From assembly GCA_028684915.1 (NCBI GenBank), contig JAQUEZ010000006.1, positions 19,355-83,354 of the forward strand: a DNA stretch of 64,000 nucleotides, read 5' to 3'. The position numbers and the translations under genes are program-made. Origin of the DNA: Desulfobulbus sp. Its GTDB lineage: Bacteria; Desulfobacterota; Desulfobulbia; Desulfobulbales; Desulfobulbaceae. The notes below the pieces were generated by a model. The model saw nothing but the letters and a program-made list of their open reading frames with translations. It did not search any database and was not told where the DNA came from. Below, piece by piece: positions 8,276 to 16,786 of this stretch (positions within the stretch are counted from its first letter, which is position 1; each line of letters begins with the position of its first letter).

Positions 8276-8467
8276 GCCGGGTGGGCAAAAGGAATGAAGG
8301 AAACGACTCGACAACTTGACGACTTTACCAGTTGGCGAATGGTTTCCAGGCCGATTAAAGTTACCGCCCTGGGGGAGAGCAAGCCGAGGATCTGCGCACA
8401 TGTGCAGTATCCCGGCGCGGTGAGGACATGGGGTGGTTACTTTGGCCCAAGGTGACTGGGTGGGGGC
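8276..8467. repeat. Degenerate ~190-bp repeat, copy A
   Basis: This gene-free stretch aligns along its length with 62849-63027 in the same orientation. Shared blocks include GCCGGGTGGG, GGAAACGACT/GAGAAACGACT, TGGTTTCC-GGCCG, AAGTTACCG, ACTTTGGCCCAAG and GGGTGGGGGC. Both copies are diverged. The GGCC-AAGTTACC and GTTACTTTGGCC blocks resemble the spacer sequence of decayed insertion elements, but I cannot assign a family. Confidence 0.6.
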
Positions 8468-8485
8468 AATCGCTAAATGTCTTGC

Positions 8486-8743
8486 TCAGGTTTTTTTGCG
8501 GTTAGCCTGGGCGTTAGCGGTTCTTTTCCTGTGGCACGAAGAATAATGATACCGAGGAAGGGATAAGTAGAAATCAAGTTCCTCCCGGCAGAAGGGACAA
8601 AGGCCGCTATCAGAACCTTCGACACGATAAAGTACATTGCAGGCCGTGCACCTGGCCTGATGGATTGTATTGTCGGACTGTGGTGGTCTTTCCTTGTGGA
8701 AGTTGCCTACATACTTATAAAGTTCCAGCTCTTCCCTAATCAT
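8486..8743 (-). CDS. Small zinc-ribbon protein
   Basis: An 85-residue protein with a CTAC...CPFC zinc ribbon in its middle and a basic C-terminus (HRKRTANAQANRKK). The start at 8743 follows AGGGGG; an upstream in-frame ATG at 8758 has no site. It could bind nucleic acid or act as a small adaptor. No family is recognised. It lies downstream of the orphan regulator, separated by a nested inverted repeat. Confidence 0.6.
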   Translation of the reverse strand: MIREELELYKYVGNFHKERPPQSDNTIHQARCTACNVLYRVEGSDSGLCPFCREELDFYLSLPRYHYSSCHRKRTANAQANRKKT

Positions 8744-8760
8744 CTTTACCCCCTGCATTG

Positions 8761-8851
8761 ATCAATATCAACAGGCAACCGGGACCGCTTGCGGCTCACT
8801 CTGGCGCTTCGGTCCCTGATTCGCTTTACTCATTTGCCTATTGATATTGAT
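8761..8851. repeat. Nested inverted repeat (MITE-like, 91 bp)
   Basis: Outer 18-bp arms, 8761-8778 and 8834-8851, match at 17 of 18 positions (ATCAATATCAACAGGCAA against its complement). Inside is a second stem, GGGACCG (8781-8787) with CGGTCCC (8810-8816). The unit exactly fills the gap between the regulator and zinc-ribbon genes. It could be a miniature mobile element or an RNA hairpin that ends or stabilises the regulator transcript. Confidence 0.55.
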
Positions 8852-8853
8852 GA

Positions 8854-9528
8854 TCAGGTCTCTTTCAGGATATATCCGGTTCTGGGTACCGTGTGGATAA
8901 GTTTTCTGCCTGTGACTTTATCTATTTTCTTGCGAAGAAAGCTGGCGTATACACTTACAATATTGGTGAACTTCACGGATTCCATATTTGGCCAGACATT
9001 CTCAACGATTGCGCTGCGGCTCAATACTTGGTTCGGATTGCGTACGAAGAATTCGAGAAGGGTATATTCTTTTAAAGTTAGGTGTATTTCCCCATCCTTG
9101 CACCATGCCTTGCGGGCAATCGGGTCCAGAAGTAATTCGGCGAACTGGATTACAGCGCCTCGGCTCTGCTTGGGCCTGCGGAGCAGTGCCCGGATACGGG
9201 CCAGGAGTTCGGCACAATCAAATGGCTTGCTCAAATAGCAGTCCGCTCCGGCATCCAGACCGGCCACAATGTCCTCAACGGAATTTTTTGCCGAGAGTAT
9301 CAGTACAGGAGTAGAGATATTTTCTCTGCGCAGATCCCTGATAACTGACAGGCCATCTTTTTTTGGAATCATTACATCGAGGATTATAAGGCTAATTGAT
9401 TTGCTCAGAGCCTTCTTGAAACCTCTTTCTCCGTCATATGCTACTGCAACTTTAAAGTGTTCTGCTTCAAGTCTGCGTTTGATAAGAGCAGCATTTTTTT
9501 TGTCATCTTCGATAATCAGAATTCCCAT
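8854..9528 (-). CDS. Orphan OmpR-family response regulator
   Basis: A 224-residue two-domain regulator. The receiver (about 1-115) has the acidic pair (EDD), phosphoacceptor Asp in LIILDVMIP, Thr/Ser near ILSAK and Lys in LSKPF. The winged helix (about 130-222) ends LIHTVPRTGYIL. The start at 9528 follows AAGGA; codons upstream to 9552 lack a site. No kinase adjoins it. It resembles the regulators at 24353 and 47881, so the three form a paralogous set in this element. Confidence 0.9.
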   Translation of the reverse strand: MGILIIEDDKKNAALIKRRLEAEHFKVAVAYDGERGFKKALSKSISLIILDVMIPKKDGLSVIRDLRRENISTPVLILSAKNSVEDIVAGLDAGADCYLSKPFDCAELLARIRALLRRPKQSRGAVIQFAELLLDPIARKAWCKDGEIHLTLKEYTLLEFFVRNPNQVLSRSAIVENVWPNMESVKFTNIVSVYASFLRKKIDKVTGRKLIHTVPRTGYILKET

Positions 9529-9550
9529 TGAATAATCCTTTGCCGTGGAC

Positions 9551-9573
9551 AAAAAAACCCCGGCTTACCGGGG
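9551..9573 (-). terminator. Intrinsic terminator of the trb operon
   Basis: On the - strand, CCCCGG-TAAG-CCGGGG is followed by seven T residues. It lies 8 nt after the stop of the repeat protein gene and marks the end of the long leftward transfer operon. Confidence 0.9.
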
Positions 9574-9580
9574 TGGGGGA

Positions 9581-10501
9581 TTATCTGTCTCGGCTACAAA
9601 AGCGGCCGTTTTCTCGTTTTATCTGTTTGGCGAAGTCGGGAGATTTAACTATAGAATGGATATTTTCCCGGTTATTTATGGTTAAAGAGGCTTTTTCGAG
9701 CCCCTGCAGGTTCAGTCGGGCACGCTCCAGGTCAGTTATCTTTTCTTCGATGATTGTGACGACATCTTTCTCAGGAGGGGTTTTGTAAACGCTTTGGGTA
9801 ACCCGTAAGCGTTCCCTTTTTTCCGGGCTGTTAATGGCCTCTCGGAAGTATTCCAGTTCCCCGTCTATCCGTTTCGTCAACTCGCTTCCCGTCAGTTGCA
9901 GTTCGTTCAACTTTTCCACCTTCTTGATAAATTCTGGATCTCTAATGGTGGAATATATATCATTGCGCTGCAGGGTGAAAGTGTTGTTTTCCAGTCCTTG
10001 TAGCTTTGTTCTGGATTTTTGGAACTCGGAGATTCGATCCTTGACTACGGTGGCAATGTCCTTCTCCGGAGGTTTTGACTTGACCAGGTGGTTGTATTCT
10101 TCCTGGGCTCTTTTGAGGATGTCAACGTGTCCCTCGTTAGCAATACATGATTCGAGAAAGCCGGTTTCCGTGTCGATCCTCTTCAGCAGCTCCCGGCCGG
10201 TAATTTCATGCCGTATCTGTTTTTCGCTTAGTTGCCGTAGTATGGATACTTGGTTATCCACATTTCTCAGAAGATTTCCGCCGTACCGCGAAGGAGCGAC
10301 GCTGAAGTTTACTTCCTGAAGCCCTTTGTTGCGGATACCTTCGACTATCTGGCCGCACTGGAGCTTATGCAGAGTTTCTGTCTCCCTGTTCCACCAGGTT
10401 CGCCCCATGGCAAAATCCATATCCTCAAGCCGCAATTCTGCGCCTTTTCTGAGGCCTTCCGCCAAGGCGATTATTTCTTCCCCTGATAGCTGCTGCGACA
10501 C
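9581..10501 (-). CDS. Internally repeated helical protein in the trb operon
   Basis: A 306-residue, mostly helical, charged protein with no signal peptide or membrane segment. Two roughly 98-residue repeats are clear: residues about 91-199 and 200-298 share TG-EL-KRID, PPEKD (144 and 242), a DRISEFQ/EKITDLE helix, LQGLE (167 and 265) and a D/N-IYSTI/IHSIV motif. A weaker third unit may precede them. It is the last gene of the transfer operon, 15 nt after the nuclease gene. I do not recognise the family. A cytoplasmic accessory or scaffold role in transfer is a guess from position. Confidence 0.6.
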   Translation of the reverse strand: MSQQLSGEEIIALAEGLRKGAELRLEDMDFAMGRTWWNRETETLHKLQCGQIVEGIRNKGLQEVNFSVAPSRYGGNLLRNVDNQVSILRQLSEKQIRHEITGRELLKRIDTETGFLESCIANEGHVDILKRAQEEYNHLVKSKPPEKDIATVVKDRISEFQKSRTKLQGLENNTFTLQRNDIYSTIRDPEFIKKVEKLNELQLTGSELTKRIDGELEYFREAINSPEKRERLRVTQSVYKTPPEKDVVTIIEEKITDLERARLNLQGLEKASLTINNRENIHSIVKSPDFAKQIKRENGRFCSRDR

Positions 10502-10516
10502 TCTCGCATTACCCCC

Positions 10517-11029
10517 CTATTCCCACAATCCTCTTCTTTGTTTTCGGGCCTCCCGGGCTGCTTCCTGAAAGAGGTCCTGGTATTTGACATTAGGTGGGAA
10601 GGTCGCCGGTTGAGCGTATCCGGCCCGCACAATTGCCTCATTGAGCATGGTTCCGTTGGGCAGCCAGACATACGCCAGAAGTCGGCGATACTTGTCTCTT
10701 TGCTGCACGTCGGTTTCGAGGCGAACAGTGTCGCCTTTCTTCACTCGGGATCGGGTGAAGGAGGTTGCTTCCTTTCCCTGGGAAATGATGGCGGCCAGGT
10801 CCTGGCCGCTGCGTTCGCTGTCCCGTTCGGCTTTTTGGTTGGCCCGGCATTCTGGAGTGTCGATGCCGATCAACCTGACGGATTCGGTTTGTCCCTGGAG
10901 ATTCACTTTGATGGTGTCGCCGTCGATTACCCGGATGACTTTGGCGGTGACTGCCTGGGCAACGGCAAGCGCCGGAAAGAGGATAAAAACAAGTAGTAGG
11001 AGAAGCGGGAGTTGAATCCTGAATTGCAT
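10517..11029 (-). CDS. Secreted thermonuclease-like (SNase) protein
   Basis: A 170-residue protein with an N-terminal signal peptide (about 1-24, ending AVAQA) and a staphylococcal-nuclease OB-fold domain: VIDGDTI, RLIGIDTPE, then the KYRRLLAYVWL block that supplies the catalytic Glu/Arg set. It is probably a periplasmic Ca-dependent nuclease. It begins 2 nt after the DUF2274 gene in the trb operon. Such nucleases often travel on conjugative elements; their function in transfer is not established. Confidence 0.85.
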   Translation of the reverse strand: MQFRIQLPLLLLLVFILFPALAVAQAVTAKVIRVIDGDTIKVNLQGQTESVRLIGIDTPECRANQKAERDSERSGQDLAAIISQGKEATSFTRSRVKKGDTVRLETDVQQRDKYRRLLAYVWLPNGTMLNEAIVRAGYAQPATFPPNVKYQDLFQEAAREARKQRRGLWE

Positions 11030-11031
11030 GG

Positions 11032-11316
11032 TTATAGACCTTCCGGGCTTGTGGGTTTGTTTTGCTGTACTGGTTTTTCCGCAACGGCGGTAAGAAGGTC
11101 GGGGTTTTTCTTAAGAAGATCCTGGAACTCCCTGTCAGAGTTGAAGAAGGTAAGCAGGATTTCGTTGACGATGAAACCGCCGTCAGTCGGTTTATTGTAG
11201 GACTGCTCGTATGCTTTTACGTATGCGGCGAGCATTGTGGCGGTGGGGACAGGGATTTTTACGGAGAGCCGGGTCATGGGCGGCGGTTCCGGGGCTGGTT
11301 TGATTTTGAGGCTCAT
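11032..11316 (-). CDS. DUF2274 protein
   Basis: A 94-residue protein starting after AGGAG. The sequence KLSVKIP-like (TRLSVKIPVPTATMLAAYV) and the Y-----K---DGGFIVNEIL core mark DUF2274, a family normally encoded directly after trbI in P-type ICE clusters. Here it sits 14 nt after trbI. Its role is unknown; it is small and cytoplasmic. Confidence 0.85.
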   Translation of the reverse strand: MSLKIKPAPEPPPMTRLSVKIPVPTATMLAAYVKAYEQSYNKPTDGGFIVNEILLTFFNSDREFQDLLKKNPDLLTAVAEKPVQQNKPTSPEGL

Positions 11317-11330
11317 GATGTTTGCTCCTG

Positions 11331-12632
11331 TCAGATTCGGGAATAGGGCTTCAGCACCATATCCCTGGTTATGAAAATATTCAACTTCATTCCGGGACGG
11401 ATCTCGATGGTCGGCTGCAGGTTGAGATTTTTCTGGGTGATCTGCTGTCCGGCCTGGTTGATGTTCTGGGCAGCTCCAGCAACGGCCAGCTGGCCGAAGC
11501 TGGCCGGAGTGTTGGGCGAGCCCTGACCGCCGGTGGCGACTTGCGCCCCGGCGCCTATTACGCTGCCGAGGACGACGCCGGTCAGAAGCTTGGCGTAATG
11601 GTTGTTGACCTGGTCCTTGAGTCCGGCATAACCACTCATGTCCACGCCGGGCATGCCTTCCAGGTTTATGGAGTTCCCGTTGGGCATTATCAGGCGGCTC
11701 CAAACGACGAGCGCCCGCTCCTGGCCGTAGGCAACCTTGGAATCGTACTCACCGACAAGGCGTGAGCCCTGCGGGATGAGCAGGAAGCGGCCGGTTACGG
11801 TATCATAGACGTTTTCGCGGACCTGGGCGACGATCTGACCGGGCAGGTCGGAATTAATGCCGGTGATAAGCAGGCTCGGGATGATGGTTCCGGCCTTTAT
11901 TTCATAACGGGAAACGGGATGCTGCAGGGCAGCGAGCAGGTAGGGGCTCTGCCCCCTCTTCTCCAATGAGAATGCGCGTTTTTCGTCCTGCATGTTTTGG
12001 TCGTTGTCCCCGCCGGGGAGGCCTGTGCCGATCCTGCGCGTCATGGCTTCCAGCCGGTCGATGCCGGGGATGGCCGGCATTGGCTGTGCGACCTGATTTT
12101 CTGGGCGTGGGGTGTAGTTTGTCATGGCACCGCCGAAGGCAAGCGGCGCCCGCAGGGATTCCTGGTAGTCTTTCCGGTGCTGTTCAGCGGCGGCCTGGGC
12201 TGCCTGCTGTTCAGGCGTAAGTTGCCCCTGGTTGGTTGCGGCGGAATATGCGGGACCGCCGTCTGCGGCAGACGACAGGGAGCGGCCCGCGTCGTATTCC
12301 CGCTGCTGCTGAAAAGCTCCCGCTGGCGAACCAAGCGGTGGCACGTTGCCGTCTTTCGCAAGATCCTGGTAACTGGTGGGAGAGCTTATGACGTTTTCCG
12401 GCAGGTTGGGTGCGTTGTTCGCGGTTGCGCCGGGCTTTTCAGCTGTATCCTTTGCGTTTCTGTTGGGTGATACCGCCCAGATGAGAGACAGGGCGGCAAG
12501 GCTGCAAAAGACTATCATGAGGGTGATTACCAGTTTCCGGTTTATCCTCGATACCGTTATCCGCGGTGTCCTGAGCGGTAACGGTGTATCTTCGATGTCG
12601 TGGGGATTCGGATTTTTTCTGTCTTCAGACAT
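11331..12632 (-). CDS. trbI: TrbI, VirB10-like core protein
   Basis: A 433-residue protein with a cytoplasmic N-terminus, one membrane helix (about 35-55), a long Pro/Gln/Ala-rich periplasmic linker and the C-terminal VirB10 barrel domain (from about residue 240; IPSLLITGINSDLPGQI, QGSRLVGEYDSKV). It spans the envelope and joins the inner and outer parts of the type IV secretion channel. It follows trbG with 42 nt between and precedes DUF2274. Length is normal for TrbI. Confidence 0.95.
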   Translation of the reverse strand: MSEDRKNPNPHDIEDTPLPLRTPRITVSRINRKLVITLMIVFCSLAALSLIWAVSPNRNAKDTAEKPGATANNAPNLPENVISSPTSYQDLAKDGNVPPLGSPAGAFQQQREYDAGRSLSSAADGGPAYSAATNQGQLTPEQQAAQAAAEQHRKDYQESLRAPLAFGGAMTNYTPRPENQVAQPMPAIPGIDRLEAMTRRIGTGLPGGDNDQNMQDEKRAFSLEKRGQSPYLLAALQHPVSRYEIKAGTIIPSLLITGINSDLPGQIVAQVRENVYDTVTGRFLLIPQGSRLVGEYDSKVAYGQERALVVWSRLIMPNGNSINLEGMPGVDMSGYAGLKDQVNNHYAKLLTGVVLGSVIGAGAQVATGGQGSPNTPASFGQLAVAGAAQNINQAGQQITQKNLNLQPTIEIRPGMKLNIFITRDMVLKPYSRI

Positions 12633-12674
12633 GGTGCCTCCTTCCTGGTTGTTCGATCGTTTCGCGGTGTTCCA

Positions 12675-13754
12675 TCAGGAGCCGAACAATGACCACGGCC
12701 TGTCTTTTTCGATCTTGACGATTTCGTCCTTGCCACACCTGAATTCGCCTTCTTCAAACAACCGGTCCACGACGTAGTAATCGCCTCGCACCCTGTAGTT
12801 GACGAGGTTCAGGCCGTCTTCATCTTTGATGAAAAACACAGGGGCCTGGGTGTTTTTCATTTCCGGGCTCATTTGTATATAGGTTCTGGAGCCGTCATCA
12901 AAGACCCGGACCGGCGTCCAGGAGTAATTATCATCGGGGTCGATGGTGTACTTGAAGTTGAGCTTGTCGGGGGAAATGCCGCCGGAAGCCAGCATGTCAG
13001 CGGCCTTTTGGCCGTCCGGGTTGTAGGCGTCGAATTTCGCCATTTCCTCGTGGGGATAGGTCCAGGAAACGGTGGGCAGGAAGCTGCGGTTCAAGGATTT
13101 GGCTATCAGGTGATAGGAACGGCGGTCGGTGGTGATGATGAAATTGGTTTCAATACCCGCCTGGACCGGTTTCACTAGGACATGGGTAATGGCGCTGGCG
13201 CCGTTTCTACTGACGGAGGTGCCGACTACCCAGCGGACGGTATCGCCCGCGATGACCGGCCCGGTAAGTTTTTCGCCGGGCTGGAGCTGGATGTCGATGA
13301 CCCGGCCCGGTGCGCCGTAGAGGGTATAGATGGCATCCGGGGTATAGCTGTAGACGGTTTTGCTTTCGCTGTTGACGGAGTTGGCAGGCCGCCGGGTCGC
13401 CTCCCGGATGGCCGTATCGACGACACGCCTGTCCTTGACCGGCATGGTGAATACGCCGGAAGAAACTTTTCTTTTGGCTATCTTCCCTGTTTTGCCCTCC
13501 CCTTCCCTGGTCTCCGGGGACTGCGCCGGGTTTAATGCGGCTTCGAGCAAGTCGTCCGGCATTTCGCTAGGGATCGCCGGGACCTCCGGTGCAATGCCGG
13601 TGCTGTCGGGAGATACCGGTTCGATATCCTTCAGGTCCCCTTTGGGAACGACCCCAAGGGGTGCCGGAGAGTTTTCCGCAGGATTGTTTGCATATGCAAC
13701 CGTGACAAGCAGGACAAGTAATGCAATATAGACCCCGTGGCGTACCTTGAACAT
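12675..13754 (-). CDS. trbG: TrbG, VirB9-like outer-membrane complex protein
   Basis: A 359-residue exported protein with a signal peptide (about 1-21). The C-terminal half shows the VirB9/CagX fold (YSYTPDAIYTLYGAPGRV, LQPGEKL, GDTVRWVVG, then YTIDPDDNYSWTPVRVFDDG-RTYI). With the TrbI barrel it forms the outer-membrane core complex. It is slightly longer than usual because of a Pro-rich N-terminal extension. Confidence 0.95.
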   Translation of the reverse strand: MFKVRHGVYIALLVLLVTVAYANNPAENSPAPLGVVPKGDLKDIEPVSPDSTGIAPEVPAIPSEMPDDLLEAALNPAQSPETREGEGKTGKIAKRKVSSGVFTMPVKDRRVVDTAIREATRRPANSVNSESKTVYSYTPDAIYTLYGAPGRVIDIQLQPGEKLTGPVIAGDTVRWVVGTSVSRNGASAITHVLVKPVQAGIETNFIITTDRRSYHLIAKSLNRSFLPTVSWTYPHEEMAKFDAYNPDGQKAADMLASGGISPDKLNFKYTIDPDDNYSWTPVRVFDDGSRTYIQMSPEMKNTQAPVFFIKDEDGLNLVNYRVRGDYYVVDRLFEEGEFRCGKDEIVKIEKDRPWSLFGS

Positions 13755-13801
13755 GATTCCCTCCTTAATTTTTTACCTGTCCAGTAGGGACAGGTATTGA
13801 T

Positions 13802-14491
13802 TTATACGTCCCGCGACCAGCTGAAACGGTTGATATAGAGGCCCAAGGGGTTTTTCTGCAGTTGCATTTCATCATCCGGAGGATCAATCTCGATGGTGAA
13901 TGCTCCGGTCATGTTTTTCGCTTCGATGGTGGCCCCTTCTTTCGAGTAGCGGACTTCTTCCCACCGCACCTGGTAGGTGTCCTTTGACAAGGGGACGACG
14001 TTCCGGACCTGGACGGAAACGGTTTCCTGGCCGAGCTTGGCGAGTGGTTGCTCCTTCTGGGCAATTTCGTTGAGAGTGTTGGCAGCGCTTTGACGAAGGT
14101 AGGCGTAGGCTTCGAGCCAGTTGTTTTTCGCTACGACCGGATCGATGGGAAGCGAGCGGACGCGCTGCACCCACTGGGCAAGGAAGTATTCGAGCACCGG
14201 GCCGCCGGGCTTGAAATTGTTTTGAGAAGCCGGACCGACTGCCTGGACAAGACCCTCTTTCGTTACTTCTACAACGTAGGGAGTGACAGTGGACTTTGCC
14301 GATTGGTAGATGAAGCCGACAAGGAGAATGGCGGTAATGCCGCAAAGCGACAAAGCGCAAAGGCGCCAGTTTTTTGCCTGGACGACAAGGGAGCCGATCC
14401 GGTTGTCCCATTCTGCTTTTGCCCGTTGATAGGGGGTTTCCGGGGCTTGGTCCGGTTTGAAGTTTATGGGTGGGTTGTTGAATTCGTTCAA
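13802..14491 (-). CDS. trbF: TrbF, VirB8-like inner-membrane protein
   Basis: A 229-residue protein with an N-terminal cytoplasmic segment (PYQRAKAEWDNRIG), one membrane helix (about 43-63) and a periplasmic VirB8-type domain. I place the start at the TTG of 14491 because a perfect AGGAGG lies nine bases before it and the product then has the usual TrbF length. An ATG at 14512 includes that AGGAGG inside the coding region and is less likely. The gene directly follows the inserted DUF1016 gene, whose stop overlaps this ribosome site. Confidence 0.9.
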   Translation of the reverse strand: MNEFNNPPINFKPDQAPETPYQRAKAEWDNRIGSLVVQAKNWRLCALSLCGITAILLVGFIYQSAKSTVTPYVVEVTKEGLVQAVGPASQNNFKPGGPVLEYFLAQWVQRVRSLPIDPVVAKNNWLEAYAYLRQSAANTLNEIAQKEQPLAKLGQETVSVQVRNVVPLSKDTYQVRWEEVRYSKEGATIEAKNMTGAFTIEIDPPDDEMQLQKNPLGLYINRFSWSRDV

Positions 14492-14504
14492 AATCACTAC
14501 CCTC

Positions 14505-15545
14505 CTAAACATTGTGGTCCTGGTTATCATCCGATAGTTCAGCCTCAATCTCTTCAATCGTTGGCAGGCTTCCTTTGAAATCTTCCGGGACAGCTTCACT
14601 CAGGCGATATTCCGATATTCCAACAGGCTTTGAAATGTCCTTCAAAGCATATTCGGCCATGAGTTTTTTCTTGTCCTTACAGAGTATGAGGCCAATGCTC
14701 GGGTTATCATTTTCATGCTTCATCGTTGCATCAACAGCGGAAAGATAGAAGTTCAGCTTGCCGGCATATTCAGGTTTAAAGGCACCAGCCTTCAGTTCGA
14801 CGACTACATAGCACCGAAGTTTGAGGTGGTAAAAAAGAAGGTCGATGTAGAAGTCGTCACCTTCGAGCTCGAAATGGACCTGACGTCCGACGTAAGCGAA
14901 ACCAGCCCCCAACTCCAAGAGAAAGCGGGTGATATGATCGACAAGTGCAGTCTCGATGTCTCGTTCGTGTGCTTCCTTGCCTACATTAAGGAAGTCAAAG
15001 AGGTAGGGATCTTTGAAAGTCTGCTGCAGCATTTCCGCATGGGGTGATGGGAGTTGATTGGAAAAGAGGGCTTTACCTTGACGGTGAATCAATCCACTTT
15101 CTATCTGATGAACCAGGACATTACGGCTCCAACCATGTTCAATGTCAGCTTGGGCATACCATTCACGGTCCTCACGATTTTTCAATTTGGTCAACAGTTC
15201 CAGATTGTGCCCCCATGGCAATTGTCCAACGAGTTGTTGGGCAATTGCCTTATCAGGCCATGCACCAGCAAACGCTCTCATATAAAGAAGGTTGGCACGA
15301 GAAAATCCCTTCATATTGGGGAACTCACGCCGCAAATCTTCCGCAAGATGTCCGACTACTTTTGAACCCCACCCTTGCTGATTTTGACGTTCTAGAATGT
15401 CTCTACCGATTTGCCAATAAAGAAGGATCATCTCGCTATTGGCTGCGAGAACAGCTTTCTGTTGCGATGCTTGGATTCGTTCCTTTACTTCTTTTAGCCA
15501 ATTGGCGTAGCCTTCGGGCAGCGTTGTTAAAATGCCTTTGGTCAT
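14505..15545 (-). CDS. DUF1016 (YhcG-type) PD-(D/E)XK nuclease-fold protein
   Basis: A 346-residue protein with the N-terminal DUF1016 helical domain (LLYWQIGRDILERQ, WGSKVV--LA-DL---FP-MKGFS--NL-YMR) and a C-terminal restriction-nuclease fold (DFYIDLLFYH, then CYVVVELKAG, carrying the D...ExK motif near residues 230-255). The family is associated with DNA or tRNA cleavage in defence and mobile-element contexts; the target here is unknown. It lies inside the trb operon between a small membrane protein (4-nt ATGA overlap) and trbF, a place where no transfer gene is expected, so it is probably cargo co-transcribed with transfer functions. Confidence 0.85.
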   Translation of the reverse strand: MTKGILTTLPEGYANWLKEVKERIQASQQKAVLAANSEMILLYWQIGRDILERQNQQGWGSKVVGHLAEDLRREFPNMKGFSRANLLYMRAFAGAWPDKAIAQQLVGQLPWGHNLELLTKLKNREDREWYAQADIEHGWSRNVLVHQIESGLIHRQGKALFSNQLPSPHAEMLQQTFKDPYLFDFLNVGKEAHERDIETALVDHITRFLLELGAGFAYVGRQVHFELEGDDFYIDLLFYHLKLRCYVVVELKAGAFKPEYAGKLNFYLSAVDATMKHENDNPSIGLILCKDKKKLMAEYALKDISKPVGISEYRLSEAVPEDFKGSLPTIEEIEAELSDDNQDHNV

Positions 15546-15844
15546 TTTAAAGCTCCATTACCTTTTTCATCATCAACATCTGCGGAGCAATACGTACGAC
15601 ATCGTTTGAGGCTGGGGGTCTGTTCCGGATCTGAAGTGTTCAACAACTCCTCTGCCATTCTTTTCTTTCGCCTTTTGTACAGGAACGCCGCAGTCCAGGC
15701 CGCTATGGCGATAATGATGAGATAGATTTCGATATAAGGAATCTGGAGACGCCATATAATTACTGAAAGCACCGGTGCGCCGATCAGCCAGGACAACCAA
15801 GCAATTTTGAATTTTGTTGATGTTTCATTCCATTCTAATGGCAT
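15542..15844 (-). CDS. Small two-helix membrane protein
   Basis: A 100-residue protein with two adjacent hydrophobic segments (about 12-30 and 34-54) followed by a basic KRRKKR stretch and a polar tail. The start at 15844 follows AAAGGAGG. It overlaps the DUF1016 start by 4 nt and lies 16 nt after trbL. No family is recognised. It may be a partner or immunity-like protein of the DUF1016 gene, or a Trb accessory factor. Confidence 0.55.
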   Translation of the reverse strand: MPLEWNETSTKFKIAWLSWLIGAPVLSVIIWRLQIPYIEIYLIIIAIAAWTAAFLYKRRKKRMAEELLNTSDPEQTPSLKRCRTYCSADVDDEKGNGALK

Positions 15845-15860
15845 TGCAACGGTCCTCCTT

Positions 15861-16778
15861 TCAGGGTTTCCCACCTCTTGCAGCAGCGCGTGTTGCGGCT
15901 ACGCCCGCACTGACGGGGCCGCCGGTTTTAGCAACTGCTATCTGACGGACTGTTGACAAAGTTCTGGAGGCTCCAGAGCTGGCAGTTTGCGCAGACAACG
16001 AAGGGGCGCCATAGAGCATTGAGGCTGCGATACTTGGAGCATGCCAGCACAAAAAAGCGAGCATGGCCGAGGCCACGAAAACATTGACAAAGGAAAGCAA
16101 ATTCGGCTCTTCGGGGATTGTCAGTTGCTGAAGGATTGGAAAGGTTATTGATAGGATGAAAGAAAGAACCATGAGTTTTATGCCGAAACTCATGACTGCC
16201 CCGAAGACCTTCTCCGCTATGAATGATGTAGGACGCAATACGCCGAAGGGGATGAGTATCAGGCCAAGAGTTGCAATAATTCCAAATTCGACCTGAACGA
16301 GAAATACCTGTATCGCGATGATGGCGTAACAAAGGACTATCAGCAGGAAGATAATCAAGTTGGTGAAGTACGCCGGAAGTTCCCAAGGGCTGGCGCTTCC
16401 GATTGCCTTTGCCAGGTTGGCAACTACACGGAAGCCTTCCACCATAATTGCTGACGGATCATTCATGACTGAAATATTGCTGGAACTCCCTGCCTTACTG
16501 CCAGCCCATATGAAACCATCAATTGCCTTTTGTGTGAGCCAAGGAAATTCCTTCACAAACCAAATGAAGAAACCTATGAAAATAACCTTACGAAGAAATT
16601 CCTTCAGGGCATTGCCGCTTTCATCGAATGACCACATAAGGGAATGCCAGGTTATTGTTATAAGGGCAAGAACAGCCAACAAGCTCAGAGCCGGACTAAG
16701 CAGGCTTGATTGCCCGGATTGAAAAAATCCTTTAAAAAGGTTCAATATCTCCGTAGGTCCCATGGGCAAATAATTCAT
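15861..16778 (-). CDS. trbL: TrbL, VirB6-like polytopic membrane protein
   Basis: A 305-residue protein with about six membrane helices in the TrbL/VirB6 arrangement: a short N-terminal NLFKGFFQ segment, a central LIIFLLIVLCYAII region, and FGIIATLGLILIPFGVLRPT, which is typical of TrbL. It forms part of the inner-membrane channel. It is shorter than many TrbL proteins, lacking a long Gly/Ser-rich tail. It lies between the lipoprotein gene (8-nt gap) and the small membrane protein. Confidence 0.92.
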   Translation of the reverse strand: MNYLPMGPTEILNLFKGFFQSGQSSLLSPALSLLAVLALITITWHSLMWSFDESGNALKEFLRKVIFIGFFIWFVKEFPWLTQKAIDGFIWAGSKAGSSSNISVMNDPSAIMVEGFRVVANLAKAIGSASPWELPAYFTNLIIFLLIVLCYAIIAIQVFLVQVEFGIIATLGLILIPFGVLRPTSFIAEKVFGAVMSFGIKLMVLSFILSITFPILQQLTIPEEPNLLSFVNVFVASAMLAFLCWHAPSIAASMLYGAPSLSAQTASSGASRTLSTVRQIAVAKTGGPVSAGVAATRAAARGGKP

Positions 16779-16786
16779 TTTTCCTC

